Positions 1-9,933 are shown, counted from the first letter of the stretch. The stretch is DNA of 64,000 nt from Selaginella moellendorffii (GCF_000143415.4 NW_003314356.1:355462-419461); one strand, 5' to 3'. The notes: generated by a model not told the origin, from the sequence alone. Translations and numbers: made by a program.

Positions 1-570
1 ACCTCCAATCAAACAAAGAACTACGATGAGGAATCCCTGCATAAAGAGGATTCTAGTAGGGAGACTTCCAAATAGGTGTCTAGTGGTGAGGTTCAATTAT
101 CCAAGGCTCAACTGGATACTCTAGACGGTCAATTGCCACAAATCAATGCTCTAGTAGAGACCCTCATACATAAGCTAAAGTATGACAAGAAACATAAGAA
201 AAGGCAAAAGACTGTAAATGCTAGTAATGTAGAAGGTGTTGACCATTTGGCAAGCATTGAGGTAGGACTAGACAAAATCGAGCAAATTAAGGTGGGAGTT
301 TATCCCTCAAGCAGTTCTTAAGTATAAATCAATACCCTCACCAGTCTTAAAAGGAGTGAATGACTATAAAGTGGATGGAAGATTAGTTTTACAATATGAA
401 GGATTATTTTTGAGCATTGCGGTTACCAAACTTGAAAAATGTCTTATGTGCAAAAGCATATTTAGCATATAATATTAAAACTAATGATAGGGGCCAACGA
501 GGAATCGTTGGCCATTTGGGAAGTGATAAAGGTGAGGATTCAAGCAATCTATATTTCTCCAAATGCAACT
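1..570 (+). pseudogene. Ty3/gypsy chromovirus gag fragment (family C, copy 3)
   Basis: The readable frame at 76-321 matches, nearly residue for residue, the N-terminal gag of chromovirus C1 at 41540-41790: the LSKAQLD and LDGQLPQINALVETL stretches, then a basic run, then VEGVD. Downstream to about 570 the DNA still follows C1 gag, including the region equivalent to its WWRTTEANEGPVATW, but stops and frameshifts break it. There is no LTR, primer site or pol here, so this is an isolated decayed piece cut by the window start. The family assignment rests on similarity to C1 and to C2 at 51701-52773. Confidence 0.75.
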
Positions 571-883
571 AAGGGAAAGGGCATATAAACAAGAATGCAT
601 ATCCTTTTTCAATTGGTTAAATTGGTTATTTGGTGTTATATATTCTTGGGTTTAAATAATATTAAGCTATGTGACCTCCCAAGAAGTCCAAATTCAAGAG
701 ATTACAATTGGATACTTTGCATAACTTATCAAAACCTTGCTCTAGCTATATAGCTGGGGCATCCTAGTGGTGCAAGGTGGAGGGAGTAGCCACAATGCTT
801 GTGCTAGGCTGTAGTGCTCTGAAATGCCATTTTGAAGTTTTGGATCTTGGAGAAGAAGAAGAGTGGTGCTCTTGTTTTGTGAC
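571..883. other. AT-rich spacer, nothing recognised
   Basis: No credible reading frame or repeat boundary was seen. It separates the gag fragment from the TRIM element whose 5' end is at 884. Confidence 0.5.
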
Positions 884-1053
884 TGTAGCACATGTGATCA
901 TGGGATGAGATTTGGATATACTGTCACTATGGATCTTTGGAACTTTGGAACTTTGGGGGACAAATGGGAATAAAATAACCACTAAGGGCTCTCTCATAAA
1001 GCACTTGCCCCTTTTTCAATTGGATTAAGGGGAGAGAGATAAAGTGTGTTATA
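884..1053 (+). repeat. 5' LTR of TRIM copy 1
   Basis: Starts TG and ends TA where the other copies end CA. Directly followed by the spacer and the TGGTATCA primer site. Confidence 0.8.
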
Positions 1054-1411
1054 TGTGGTATCAAAACAAATGGCATGGGTTTGATTCCTATTGATTAATG
1101 GCTACTTAAAAATATAATATACCCTTGAGCAAGGTATATTCCTACCCCTAAATTTGAAATTGTACATATTGGGCATCCATGCATACATCCTTCCTCTTGG
1201 TGGAGCATCCACTAACAAAGGTATCCACCATGGGCCTGTGGTACAGGTGGATGACTAATTGCTTCACATGGAATAATTAGTCTACGCAATGGAAGAATTG
1301 CTAGATTCAATGTAGAAATGGAGGTGTTAGTTCTTCTTGGCTCAATAAAGGTTATTAGTCAATAGTCAATAAAGACATTAAATCTTTGAAGGAGGGGGGG
1401 GGGGGGGTGAG

Positions 1412-1573
1412 TGTAGCCCATATGATAATGTGATGAGATTTGGACATATTGTCACCGTGGATCTTTGGAACTTTGGGGAATAAATGAGGATAAAATAACC
1501 ACTAAAGGCTTTTTCACAAAGCAATTGCCCCTTTTTTTATTAGATTAAAGGGAGAGAGATAAGGTGTGCTACA
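1412..1573 (+). repeat. 3' LTR of TRIM copy 1
   Basis: Starts TGTAGCCC, ends GCTACA, and is preceded by a G-rich polypurine tract (1391-1409). Confidence 0.8.
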
Positions 1574-1744
1574 ATGACCAAAGTATGGATATATAGTGAT
1601 GAAGCTCCAGAGATTAGCAGTTTTTAGTGAATGGGCCTTTAGGCCCTAAACCAATGGTGGTGTTGGTGGAAACTACTATGAATGGAGAAGGACTTAGTGG
1701 TGATTAAAGATGGAATATTGAGAGATAGTGTTCTTTATGTCTTG

Positions 1745-2710
1745 GAGTAATTTTATTCTTTTAAATATATATCTCATTTTTTGGTATGAGTGCAATAATC
1801 CCATCAATAGAATTGTCTAGCCATTCTCTAGTGCATATGACCTCCTTCCATATGTTGAAAACTTTTGGCCCTAACCATTCCCAGCTCTTTTTGTAGAAGG
1901 TTGGCGGCATCCTATCTTGGCTTAGCATCTTATCATCTTTTAAGTTGTGTAGCACCTCTTGGAGTTCGTCTATAGTGCACAATGGCAAAGTGTATTTGAT
2001 AGGGACGTGCTCTAGTAGTTGATTCAATTTTATATGTCAGTTCTTGTCCTAAGTCTCTGCCTTGAAAAGCTAAGTGCAGTACTATTCTGCTATATGATGC
2101 ATGTCATCCAAGTCTGTGTGGATGTTGTCTTGTTTGTCCTTGAGGCCAAACATCAGAGATGAGACAATCTTAGGTTTTATGGAGAGATAAAACTCTCTAT
2201 TCAGTGCTAATTCACTAGTATGCCACCAAATATGCCCTACTTGTAAGAAAGCTTCCATTCTGTTTGCCTCAATCTTATCCAATTAGCACTTAACTTGAAT
2301 TTTCTATGTGTGCAGCCATGGATCATTGGGATTGTTCTGAAGATCAACATTGATTGAATTGAGAACCACTCAGATGCATTGAACTGTGCTAAAGACTCAT
2401 TTGTCCTTTTGGATCTTAGAGAGAATCTCCTTGGCAACATGGAGTGTAAAAAAGTGTAGATCCTTGTTATATTTTTGCAATTGTTTATGTAGGTGTCAAT
2501 TGTTATTGAAGTTCTCAAAAAAAAAATTTGGGATTGCTGTTGGTTTCCGAAGCCCCAGAGTTTGATAGGGTGATGATCTATGTTGTCAATATCTAGTTTG
2601 CCACCTTGCATAGACAAGTCCATGGTGAGGTAGAAGCGGTCTAGTTGTCTTTGGATACCCTTGCTTTGACATTCTTCCCAAGTGCACAGAGATTCATATA
2701 CAAAAAATCT
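1745..2710 (-). pseudogene. L1-type LINE remnant: end of endonuclease and start of reverse transcriptase
   Basis: On the minus strand, upstream part first, a broken frame reads LDRFYLT followed by DHHPIKLWGF. This resembles the end of an L1 apurinic endonuclease (RLDRF ... DHxPI). Further on, ORF 1761-2027 gives an ELQEVLHNLKDDKM block, PPTFYKKSWEWLGP and ALIPK, the usual start of plant L1 reverse transcriptase (normally DKAPGPDG, FY, LIPK). Catalytic RT motifs after LIPK are absent because the sequence stops at about 1745. Several stops and shifts separate the pieces. Homology is recognised only from motif order. Confidence 0.72.
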
Positions 2711-3011
2711 AAGGATCTCGTGTCATATGTTACAAGTACCAAGATGCTCAAGGTCCCTTGCATCTACCAATCTCTAGATTCTATAACTGTTCTCTCTAGG
2801 AAAACTTAAACACAGTATATTTGTTAGTTAGAGGAGTGCTTGGATCATGTGATTCTTTTGTTTCTAGGAACATAGAATACAAGAGGGTAATTAATCATAG
2901 TTTCACCCTCTTGTCTCTATAAAACACATCATCTTTACCAATACCTCCTACATTCCATAATAGTACCTATAGATAAGTCATTGTCACTATTGCAAGAAAT
3001 TTCACTGCATT
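2711..3011. other. Probable LINE upstream sequence, no frame
   Basis: Minus-strand translation just above the endonuclease end still looks LINE-like near 2700, then becomes unreadable. It ends where the family B LTR begins. Confidence 0.35.
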
Positions 3012-3347
3012 TGTAGCACACATGATTTTCACCCTTTATCCTATAGTGATTATAACTATGAAACAAAACCTAAATCCTCTATATGCCATATGTCACATGC
3101 TATATGCCACATGCCATATGCCTTATGCCACAATTCAAAAGCAATGGAGCAAAACCTGAATTTTAGGGGATTGTGCCACTAAATAAAGGGATGGAGCCAA
3201 ACTCCTAAGCATGGAGCCAAAGAATAAAGGTATTAATGCATGGAGCGACTCTTGAGTGTATAACCTAAGGAGCAAAAAGACAGAAGCATAGAATGACATT
3301 GGAATAGTCTTAGAGCTTTTAGCATCCCAATGCTAGGTCCATAAAAA
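3012..3347 (-). repeat. Solo LTR of family B, distal part (split by the DNA transposon)
   Basis: Read on the minus strand this aligns with the LTR at 62164-62534: the block with CTCTAAGACTATTCC, the run of GGCAT repeats, GGTTTAG, and an end in GCTACA. The other 44 bp of the same LTR lie at 14616-14659, giving about 380 bp in total against 371 bp for the reference copy. No primer-binding site follows its end at 3012, so it is a solo LTR. Confidence 0.7.
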
Positions 3348-3368
3348 CTCTATTTCGTTAAAGTGGGA
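3348..3368 (+). repeat. Left terminal inverted repeat of the DNA transposon
   Basis: CTCTATTTCGTTAAAGTGGG plus A, reverse complement of 14595-14615. A second TCCCACTT lies 10 bp inside and could fold back on the first. Confidence 0.72.
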
Positions 3369-3786
3369 ATTGTCATTATCCCACTTGTAAAATAAGGTTT
3401 CCAAACCTTTATATAGTATATAAATATAACAAAATTCAACTGCATTGAGGCACATGCCATTTTATTTTAAACAAGGAAATGTCTACTCAATCACTTCTCC
3501 TCCCCCTGCCACTGCTTCACCTCTCTCTTCTCCTTGTCATCGTTGTCCAATTTCTTTCCATCCTTTTAATATTGGCTCAGTTGCTCCGAGTCTAGGTGGA
3601 GCCCAAGTCCCCATTCAATCTTTACTTTCCCCTTATTAATAAAACAACTTCGTAGACTTCCAATAACATGCTGTAACACTTCTAGTATAATGCAAATCCT
3701 CTCAAAGAATTGTCTTTTAATATTAATACAATGGCATGGAACCCCATGCCATAATAAGTTACATTTTTAAATAAATACATGCCATC
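3369..3786. other. Subterminal non-coding region, left end
   Basis: No gene seen; the plus-strand 64-residue frame at 3445-3639 is Pro/Ser-rich without support. It holds a half-palindrome (3448-3460) and a full palindrome copy at 3731-3752. Confidence 0.5.
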
Positions 3787-4649
3787 TCAGACTGTTATTT
3801 TTTGCCTCCAACGCCTATACAATAATCTTGGAATTTCATCACTCTCCACACTATCAGGATTTAAACCCAATAGTAATGCCATCTCTTCTTTAATACGTCC
3901 ACGCTCATGTTCAGTGGTCGAAGAACCCATCCGGTTGAGCAGATTATGGAGATGCGGATAGTGCTTGGCTAGACAATATACATGCCATAAATGATGACTG
4001 GTGTCTGTCCGATCAAATGGCTTCTGATATACCGTTCCATCTGCCATTTGGTTGATTTCTGCAGCCACCTCCTGGACTGGCCCGTTCTCTATCACCATCG
4101 CTCCAAGCCGTTTTGCAAGGTCCCCCAGAACATACGGTTTCTTCTCCTTAGTTTCCATACTGCAAGAGATGGGGTGCACTGCATATGTGTGCGTGTTCGC
4201 TGCAGTTTTAATCGGCGAGTCATCGATGATGAGGATTTCACTTGACCTAGCAGTCCGGTTCATCACTACAGCCTCTGGCTTGACGAAGATGGGCTTGCTA
4301 CCCCTCACATGGACCATAGTCAAGCAATCCTCCTGCGTTAGGAGAAAGTCAAATGGTAATATTACTCGCGTCTGATCGTGCATCATCTATAGCAACGTTA
4401 ATGCATTGTGGCGCATCATGGATATCCAAACTCCCAATTGCAAATTGAACCCGGCCCTCTGTTTTAAGTGTTGCATGGTCATTATTAGATCCCGCAGTTT
4501 CTCCCGTGTGATTAATGTGAATCTGTCTCTTTTGACCAACTTGCGACTGCAGGCTTTGGAGGGTGCAGTGACATTCGAGGACGAGCCACGCTCATGGGAG
4601 AAAAGGACACCGTTCAGATCAAAAACGATACAGTACCTTCGCCGTGACT
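3787..4649 (-). pseudogene. Terminal exon with FCP1-homology (HAD-like) domain
   Basis: 287 codons to the stop. YCIVFDLNGVLFS is HAD motif I, but with Asn in place of the second Asp of DxDx(T/V). LGVWISMMRHN matches the WSS...N region of FCP1/NIF phosphatases. Next come FDF and TQEDC, then KPIFVKP, then ILIIDDSP, the downstream acidic HAD motif, followed by AVHP. The order is that of plant FCP1-like 'DLNG' proteins. A TAG at 4387-4389 splits the frame. Loss of the second Asp (the general acid/base in HAD phosphatases) argues for a binding rather than a catalytic role; this is inference. The C-terminal 120 residues have no recognised family. Confidence 0.62.
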
Positions 4650-4696
4650 CTGAAATGAAATGTGTCAGCATAAAAAATGGTACAAGTCAATTTTAC

Positions 4697-5430
4697 CATT
4701 TACAATATTAGCGAATGGTGCTCCCGATGGTCATTGAGAGGGTTTTGGTCGAGGAAACGTGAAGGGCGGAAATACTCTCCTCTGCAATGTGGGGTCAATC
4801 GCATCCAATGGCGTGTGGGCACATGCCATTTCAGCTGTAGACTCTGGTACAACTGGCTCAACAGTGGCATGGGGTGGTTCCGATGGCGTGTGATCACACG
4901 CCATTTCAGCTGGTGCCTCCGTTGGCAAAGTGGACATGACCGAACAGGCAGCAGGGGCGGTGTAGGGAGGTTCGTAGTCAGACGATTGGGCACACGTTGA
5001 GTCCGTTGGAAATGAGGATACGACCGGCTCGGCGGCTGGGGCGGCCTCATGCGGGTCCAATGGCGCCTGGTCACCGTCAGTTGGATACGTGGACAAGATT
5101 GACTCAGTGGTATGGGCAGCATCAAGTGGAGCGTGGTCAGCTTGCTTGGCATTGATATGGATAGTAGCCTCCACCAGCTCTGATGACTCTTGCAGGCAAG
5201 TAGAGTCCATTGGCGGATCCATATGCATGTCTAAATATCTCCCTTCGATTGAGATGGTATCCTCCCTACTGGCTACTAAAAACAAACTCATTAGCACATT
5301 GAATCGACTATATTGTATTTACCATCAACTGCTATTGAGGAACTAGGACCGATATCACTTGGGCGCACTGCTGATTCTGAAGGATTGGACATACGTTTCG
5401 ACCCTTGCTTGGCACTATCCTTCCTCGACA
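4697..5430 (-). pseudogene. Exons coding Ser-rich and Pro/Thr/Ala repeat region (5430-5323, 5275-4697)
   Basis: The 108-nt exon is Ser-rich. The 579-nt exon carries loosely repeated units of the type HAPLDxxHTTES / QAPLDPHEAAP / EPVVSSFPTD. Two of its units (EMACDHTPSEPP and EMACAHTPLD) are translations of the 22-bp palindrome at 4883-4904 and 4808-4829, so palindrome copies lie inside coding sequence. TGA at 4731-4733 near the 3' end. The donor is ATG/GTAAAA at 4697. Confidence 0.5.
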
Positions 5431-5479
5431 CTAAAGGCTAGAGTTTGTATCTTAATTCAACTGAATAATCTCTACTTAC

Positions 5480-5494
5480 CATTTGCTCTGCGAC
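5480..5494 (-). pseudogene. Candidate 15-nt micro-exon
   Basis: Five codons between a TGTAG acceptor and an AATG/GTAAGT donor, with introns of 57 and 49 nt on either side. The phase matches both neighbours (phase 1). This is inferred from phase and splice consensus only. Confidence 0.35.
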
Positions 5495-5551
5495 CTACAT
5501 GGACAATGTTAGAAATGGTAAAAGGTTAGGAATGGATGTACTATTATTTAC

Positions 5552-6103
5552 CTGATGGTTTGTCTTGTATGACCTTCCTCCACTGCTCTTTGGCCACCTC
5601 AGGCTGGCCATCGTCGTCATCATCGTCGTCGTCGTTATTGTGATTGTCACCATTGTGAGGACCATCCAAGTCCTCTTCGTCCTCCTCTTCTTCGTCCTCC
5701 TCTTCTTTGTCCTCCTCTTCGTCCTTCTGCTCTTCCTGCTCATTATCTTTCTTTGGCTCCTCATCCCCCTCCTGCATTTCTTCCATAGGCTGCTTAGGCT
5801 GGATGGCTTGTTCTTCCAGGACCATCTTGGGAAAATCATCTGGCCGAGTCTCCATCTCAAAATACAAGACATCCATAGCCTGTTTTAGTGCGTGATCTAG
5901 GACCGTATCCTCACCCGACTGTCTTAACATGGTTTCTGCACGTTCTTGCACCCTTCGAAGACGACGAGATGAGAAAAACGTGGCCCTGACTTGAAAAGCA
6001 TCCCTCATCCATTATACCTCTCCATTGAAATTGGGGAAGGGGAGTCCGCCATAGAAATCTGAGTCAGGAGGTGGTGACTGGCTGCTTTCACTCAGCCCTT
6101 GAT
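5552..6103 (-). pseudogene. Exon with helical region and acidic run
   Basis: 184 codons. After a TAA at 6012-6014 comes a helical stretch (FFSSRRLRRVQERAETMLRQ), then Gln/Glu/Lys, and a long Glu/Asp tract ending in eight consecutive Asp. The antisense frames across this tract (5565-5895) are artefacts of its composition. Acidic tracts of this sort occur in chromatin and transcription proteins, but no function can be assigned. Confidence 0.5.
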
Positions 6104-6150
6104 CTGCAATGAATGGCATGAGCACACACGCCATAACCGCGAGGCATTAC

Positions 6151-6558
6151 CTATCATCTTTTTGTTGCCCTTCTTCCTTTTTGAATCAAACGCCTCTGAT
6201 CCCGACGACTGTCCAACGTGCTTTCGCTTTTTATGACCACTGTCAGTTTGAGCTTGGCTGGTGCTTGCCTGTTTTGCCTTTGAAGAAGTGTCTCCTGCAA
6301 GGAATGGCATGAGACCACACGCCATTGCAAATATAATTTGTACCTCCTTTTTTCCTATTGCTTGTCTGTTTGTCCTTCTTCGACGCGCCACCAGTGCGCT
6401 TTTCAGTCCTCGTGTCTGAATATTCACAACGATCTATAATCAAAATGGTGTGAGGCCTCACGTGACCTTACCTTGTGCAGGTTGTGAGCTCGACCCAACA
6501 TGGGTATCTTCAATAGTAGCTGTTAATGCCGTTTCAGCATATGGGGGTGGCTACACTC
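6151..6558 (-). pseudogene. Three small exons coding a basic linker (6558-6472, 6433-6344, 6294-6151)
   Basis: Exons of 87, 90 and 144 nt, all multiples of three and all phase 1. They encode a low-complexity basic segment (KKDKQTSNRKKG, KKRKHVGQ, KRKKGNKKM) that could act as a nuclear localisation region. The separating introns are 38 and 49 nt, and each carries a copy of the 22-bp palindrome. A TAG at 6551-6553 interrupts the first of the three. Confidence 0.5.
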
Positions 6559-6608
6559 CTGCATACAGAGCTTGTGAGATAACATTTAAACTTAAAGTGC
6601 GTACTCAC

Positions 6609-7932
6609 CAGGTTCGCAGAGAAGATACTGTTTTTCTTTGGCAACTGTAATTATATGCTCCATTGAAGTCACCTCTTCAATGGAGTTTGTCACCGCAACA
6701 CACGGGACACCCTTGAGTAGTGCGGCTCGAAAGAATAGTCCGCCGCAGTTGTACTCGACAACGCATTTGCCCTTGGAGTCGGAAGCAGGTGACCCACCCG
6801 CTATTGTGTTGAAGACCCAGCTGAGCATTTCCCATGCTGCACCTGGAGCTTTCTTTGGATTCGAAAGCTCCATAGCCGTCTTCAGTTCCTCAGGCACGGG
6901 TAAATTGACCTCCCTTAGATCAATTCGATTGGCCTTGTCGAACGAAGCTGGGAAGTCACTCCAGTCCCACTCTGCTGCAGGACCAATAACAAGGGCGAGT
7001 CTGAAGATGCGGACATCCGTCGGTATCTTCTTCTTAGCCATTATCCCATGGATCTCCCGCATCTCCTTGCCTTTCAACCGAGCCTTCACCTCGTTCAAGG
7101 CCTTCCAGAACTTGTGATAGGATTCGGAGTCGTAGATCATATAGTGGACTGAAGATTCCACCTCCGCAAGTCCCACCATTAAGTCAATGATGGAGCTGAC
7201 TTCGTCTGCATGAGTGATCTCCTCGTTTGTGAAGTCCATCACACAAAAGATGTTTTTGACCTGCTCATCTCCGCGGGAAACGATGCTCCTCCACCTTTGA
7301 TCCTCATCCGAATTCACGTATACCCGGTAAGGTTCTCGATAGGCCTTTGCTGCGGGGTCGAGCTGTTTCTGAAGCCGGCGGTCGACATCCCTCTTAATGA
7401 AATTTGGATACTGATCCAACTTCTCAGCTTTACTTTTCGTGGCATCCCGCAGCAGATCGATGAACTTGGGGGCCCCCTTCACGTACTTGTCGATGTCTTC
7501 ATTTGACAACTCCAACTCTTCCATCATCTCTTGCGTGGTGTCGATGCTCACCCTCTCCACGGCCACTTGCTCGAAGATCCAATCCTTCAATAGCGCACAA
7601 GCTCTCAGAGTCGTGCACAAGTCCTCGTATGTCACAATATGGCCGGGAGTCATTTTGGTTTTGTTGAAGACTACCTCACCACGTAGAAGAGCATTAGCCA
7701 CTGTCAGAAGGTCGTCGTCGTCTAGAGACCGCGAGAAACGCAAGGCGTTGAGCTTCAAATCATTGGGCTTCCGGCCGTCCTCCACACCCATTGAGTTTAG
7801 CAACTCCCCGTCATAGTACCTCCTCAGCACATCTACCCATTTGTCAAAAACAACTTTTGTCGCGAGTAGAATGTTATGGATGCTGAGTGTGTTATTGACC
7901 CCCAGTGTTTTCGAGAGAAGACTCGAGAATTC
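6609..7932 (-). pseudogene. Exon with helical region and methylase-like motif
   Basis: 441 codons with no internal stop, the best-preserved part of the gene. It is mostly charged and helical and has no recognised family until the C-terminus. There VVEYNCGGLFFRAALLKG followed by VPCVAV resembles motif I of AdoMet-dependent methyltransferases (hydrophobic strand, acidic residue, Gly-rich turn, then a second strand). Catalytic motifs such as DPPY or NPPF were not found. It could equally be an unrelated Rossmann-like fold. Ends at a CCTG/GTGAGT donor, phase 1. Confidence 0.5.
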
Positions 7933-7986
7933 CTGCAATGGAAATGGCGTGAGGCCACATGCTATGCCACATGCAACGAGGCTTAC

Positions 7987-9165
7987 CTGCTAGGCGCTAG
8001 TTGCTAGTGCACGTCCTTGTCCTGGTTTTTGTGGCTTCTTCAGTTGAACCCAGAGCTTCTGTATTCGTGCCAATGTCTCGTGCAGACCCGATTTATAGCA
8101 CGTTTCTTGCTTGACATTCTGCGCGTGGGAGATGTATATGATAGATCGGAGGGGCGAGTTGCCTTTTATCAGGCGGACAACTCTTGTCTTGAAGACTTTC
8201 TTCACCTCCTCGCCCACCATAATATCCACAACTATCTGTTGCATCGCCAAGCTAGAATGCTGCCCGGAGACGGCATAGAACCGGATGTTCTGATCGTCCA
8301 ACACCTTCCTATTGATCAAGTCTGGAAACCTCGTCTCACCCTTCATTGTTCAGTAGTAGGGGATCACGTCTGCGATGTCGGGTGTTACTGGACTTGCCAG
8401 CATCTTCTGCTTCAGTTTCTCCACCCACTCATCAGATACTAGAATGTGGTTGTATTTGGTTTGGATGTCGATACGGCTCACGTCGATTGTATATACTTTG
8501 TTGGAATAGTAACAAGTACTATTATCTGCGACGATTTTTGCTGCCTCTTCTTGCTCTTTCTGCTCTTTGCGGCTCTTCTTTTTGGTGGGTGTAGTGTTCG
8601 AAACCGAGGCAATGGCATCACCGAATAGCTTCTTTTTTGGAGCAGGAGAGTTGGACGTCGGCTTGAGCTTGACCACCCTTTTCTGCTTCGGGGTAGTTTC
8701 CAGATCGACCCCCTTCCCCTTCGCTTCGCGAACTGGAGGCACTCTCAACGGCTCAATGTTGGAATATAGTTTTTGAACATTGCCGTAGGTGAAGTTCGTG
8801 GATTCCATATAATCTTCATAGACCCGCAGCATCTTTGAAATTGTGGACCTCCTAGACAACCTTTCCTTAGCTCCCTCTAGGAATTCCTCATAGCTACTGC
8901 CCCCCTCCGGGAAGCCGCTAGGATGTGCAAGGTGGATCTTGAAGGCGGACGCTGTCTCTACCACAAGTGCCAGTCCATATTCTTGCATGGAACTGCATGG
9001 AGTGTCTATCACTTGGATGAGGATCCCCATGCATTTTTTTCTCCCACCATCTGTGTTGTACAGCCTCAGATCCTCGCCTTCCATCCCGAAAGTCCAACTG
9101 GTGAGCTCCTCCCCCTTCTCTGCATCCACATTGACAGTGGCTGGAAGAAGAACGCAATTCCTCGC
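7987..9165 (-). pseudogene. Exon with ParB/GQH-like region
   Basis: 393 codons in phase 0, beginning after an AACAG acceptor. The first part is a globular domain I do not recognise. A Lys-rich linker follows (LKPTSNSPAPKKK, then PTKKKSRKEQKEQ). Then comes a ParB-like order of elements: a short strand (VYTIDVSRIDI), an EWVEKLKQKM helix, and the signature RFYAVSGQHSSLAMQQIV, comparable to the ParB/DGQHR G-x-H-R loop with Ser at the usual Arg position. Stops: TGA at 8350-8352 (next to PYY) and TAG at 7990-7992, two codons before the donor. The ParB relation is motif-level inference only. Confidence 0.5.
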
Positions 9166-9404
9166 CTGTTCAGAAATGCACAACAATTAGAGCTGACAGA
9201 TGAAAAGCTAGCAGCTGGAAATAACGTGAGGCCACACGCCATTCACCACTGCATCAGATGTCTTGTGGCTGCATCCTAAGATGGCGTGAGGCTACACGCC
9301 ATCTGTAACCGGACTGCACTCGAGAGCCCAATCGGTGCATGCCAATGTTGCTACTGAATGGCATGTGGCCTCATGCCATTTTTTACTTGGCCTAAAAGAC
9401 TTAC

Positions 9405-9600
9405 CATTTGAAGCCGAATGGAGGCGTGACAATCGAGGCCGGACTCGCTGGCGAATGTGCACTGTTTGTGCAGCGGATCGTAGCAGCAAGGCTACTCTGC
9501 CACTTACAGTTGGAGAGTGGCGCTGAAATCTCCCGGGACGCCAAGTGGGCTGCGTGTGGGTGGCGGAGTGGGCGGCGGAGTTGGCAGCGAAGTTACAAAC
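9405..9600 (-). pseudogene. Candidate upstream exon of the long minus-strand gene
   Basis: A strong AATG/GTAAGT donor at 9405/9404 precedes a plausible 239-nt intron with three palindrome copies. In the phase needed by the next exon, the sequence reads HKQCTFASESGLDCHASIR before the donor. A TAG about 90 nt upstream and the tandem repeats beyond 9590 leave the 5' limit unknown. Confidence 0.3.
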
Positions 9601-9780
9601 TGGGTGTGTCTTGAAGTGGACGCCGATGCACACGAGCGCGATGCGAGCGCGAGTGTGATGCAAGCGTGAGTGGACGCCGATGCACACGAGAAACCTGTAG
9701 AGAAGGTAGATGAGCGGGAATGTGAGCGTGATCGCGAGTGGGAGCGCGATGCGAGTGCGAGTACGATGCAAAACCTAACC
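9590..9780 (+). repeat. GC-rich degenerate tandem repeat (GCGAGYG type)
   Basis: Reiterated GCGAGTG, GCGCGATGCGAG and GTGGACGCCGATGCACACGAG units, the last present twice (9618-9638 and 9671-9691). Arg/Ser/His-rich frames across it are composition artefacts. Confidence 0.6.
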
Positions 9781-9816
9781 TCACACGCGCGAAATGTCAC
9801 GACGGTTGGTAATCCC

Positions 9817-9933
9817 GCAACGTCATCATTCCTCGGACTTGGGCGCCACCATTAATTTCTGGATCGCCGCGCGCATGCATGCACGTGAAATCCAAAAGAA
9901 ATCCGCAACGTCATCATTCCTCGGACTGCATGC
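9817..9933 (+). repeat. Short direct repeat (CGCAACGTCATCATTCCTCG)
   Basis: The same 24 bp occurs at about 9817-9840 and 9910-9933, with the related GCATGCACGTGAAATCC and GCATGCACGCGAAATCC on either side of the second copy. It lies in the divergent intergenic region, so it may be regulatory. Confidence 0.55.

Larger units (their letters stand above)
884..1573 (+). mobile_element. TRIM (miniature LTR retrotransposon), copy 1
   Basis: Two direct repeats of about 165 bp (884-1053 and 1412-1573) begin TGTAGC and end near CTACA. After the first repeat, a 2-nt spacer is followed by TGGTATCA at 1056, the primer-binding site for initiator tRNA-Met. A purine run with 16 or more G lies immediately before the second repeat (polypurine tract). 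The 358-bp interior codes for nothing. Flanks GTGAC and ATGAC form a 5-bp target duplication with one mismatch. The same structure recurs at 15371-16047 and 25410-26068, so this is a family. It must depend on another element for its enzymes. Confidence 0.88.
3787..9165 (-). pseudogene. Multi-exon transposon gene: ParB/GQH-like - methylase-like - FCP1/HAD-like protein
   Basis: Ten exons (9165-7987, 7932-6609, 6558-6472, 6433-6344, 6294-6151, 6103-5552, 5494-5480, 5430-5323, 5275-4697, 4649-3787) join in one frame of about 1,646 codons. Every junction is GT-AG, introns are 38-57 nt, and all junctions after the first are phase 1. Six in-frame stops interrupt it (8350, 7990, 6551, 6012, 4731, 4387), each one transition from a sense codon, with no frameshift. 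N to C: ParB/GQH-like region, helical region, glycine-rich methylase-like motif, basic linker, acidic run, Pro/Thr/Ala repeats, FCP1-homology domain. Whether this is one gene or two neighbours is not proven, but the phases support one. An additional 5' exon is likely. The element's second gene is divergent. Confidence 0.68.

Noticed and set aside
5565-5895. Hydrophobic plus-strand frames that look like membrane proteins
   Set aside because: Antisense of a Glu/Asp tract coded on the minus strand.
6638-7117. 159-codon plus-strand frame
   Set aside because: Shadow of the well-preserved minus-strand exon 7932-6609.
8446-9279. Plus-strand frames of 60-118 codons
   Set aside because: Shadows of the minus-strand exon 9165-7987.
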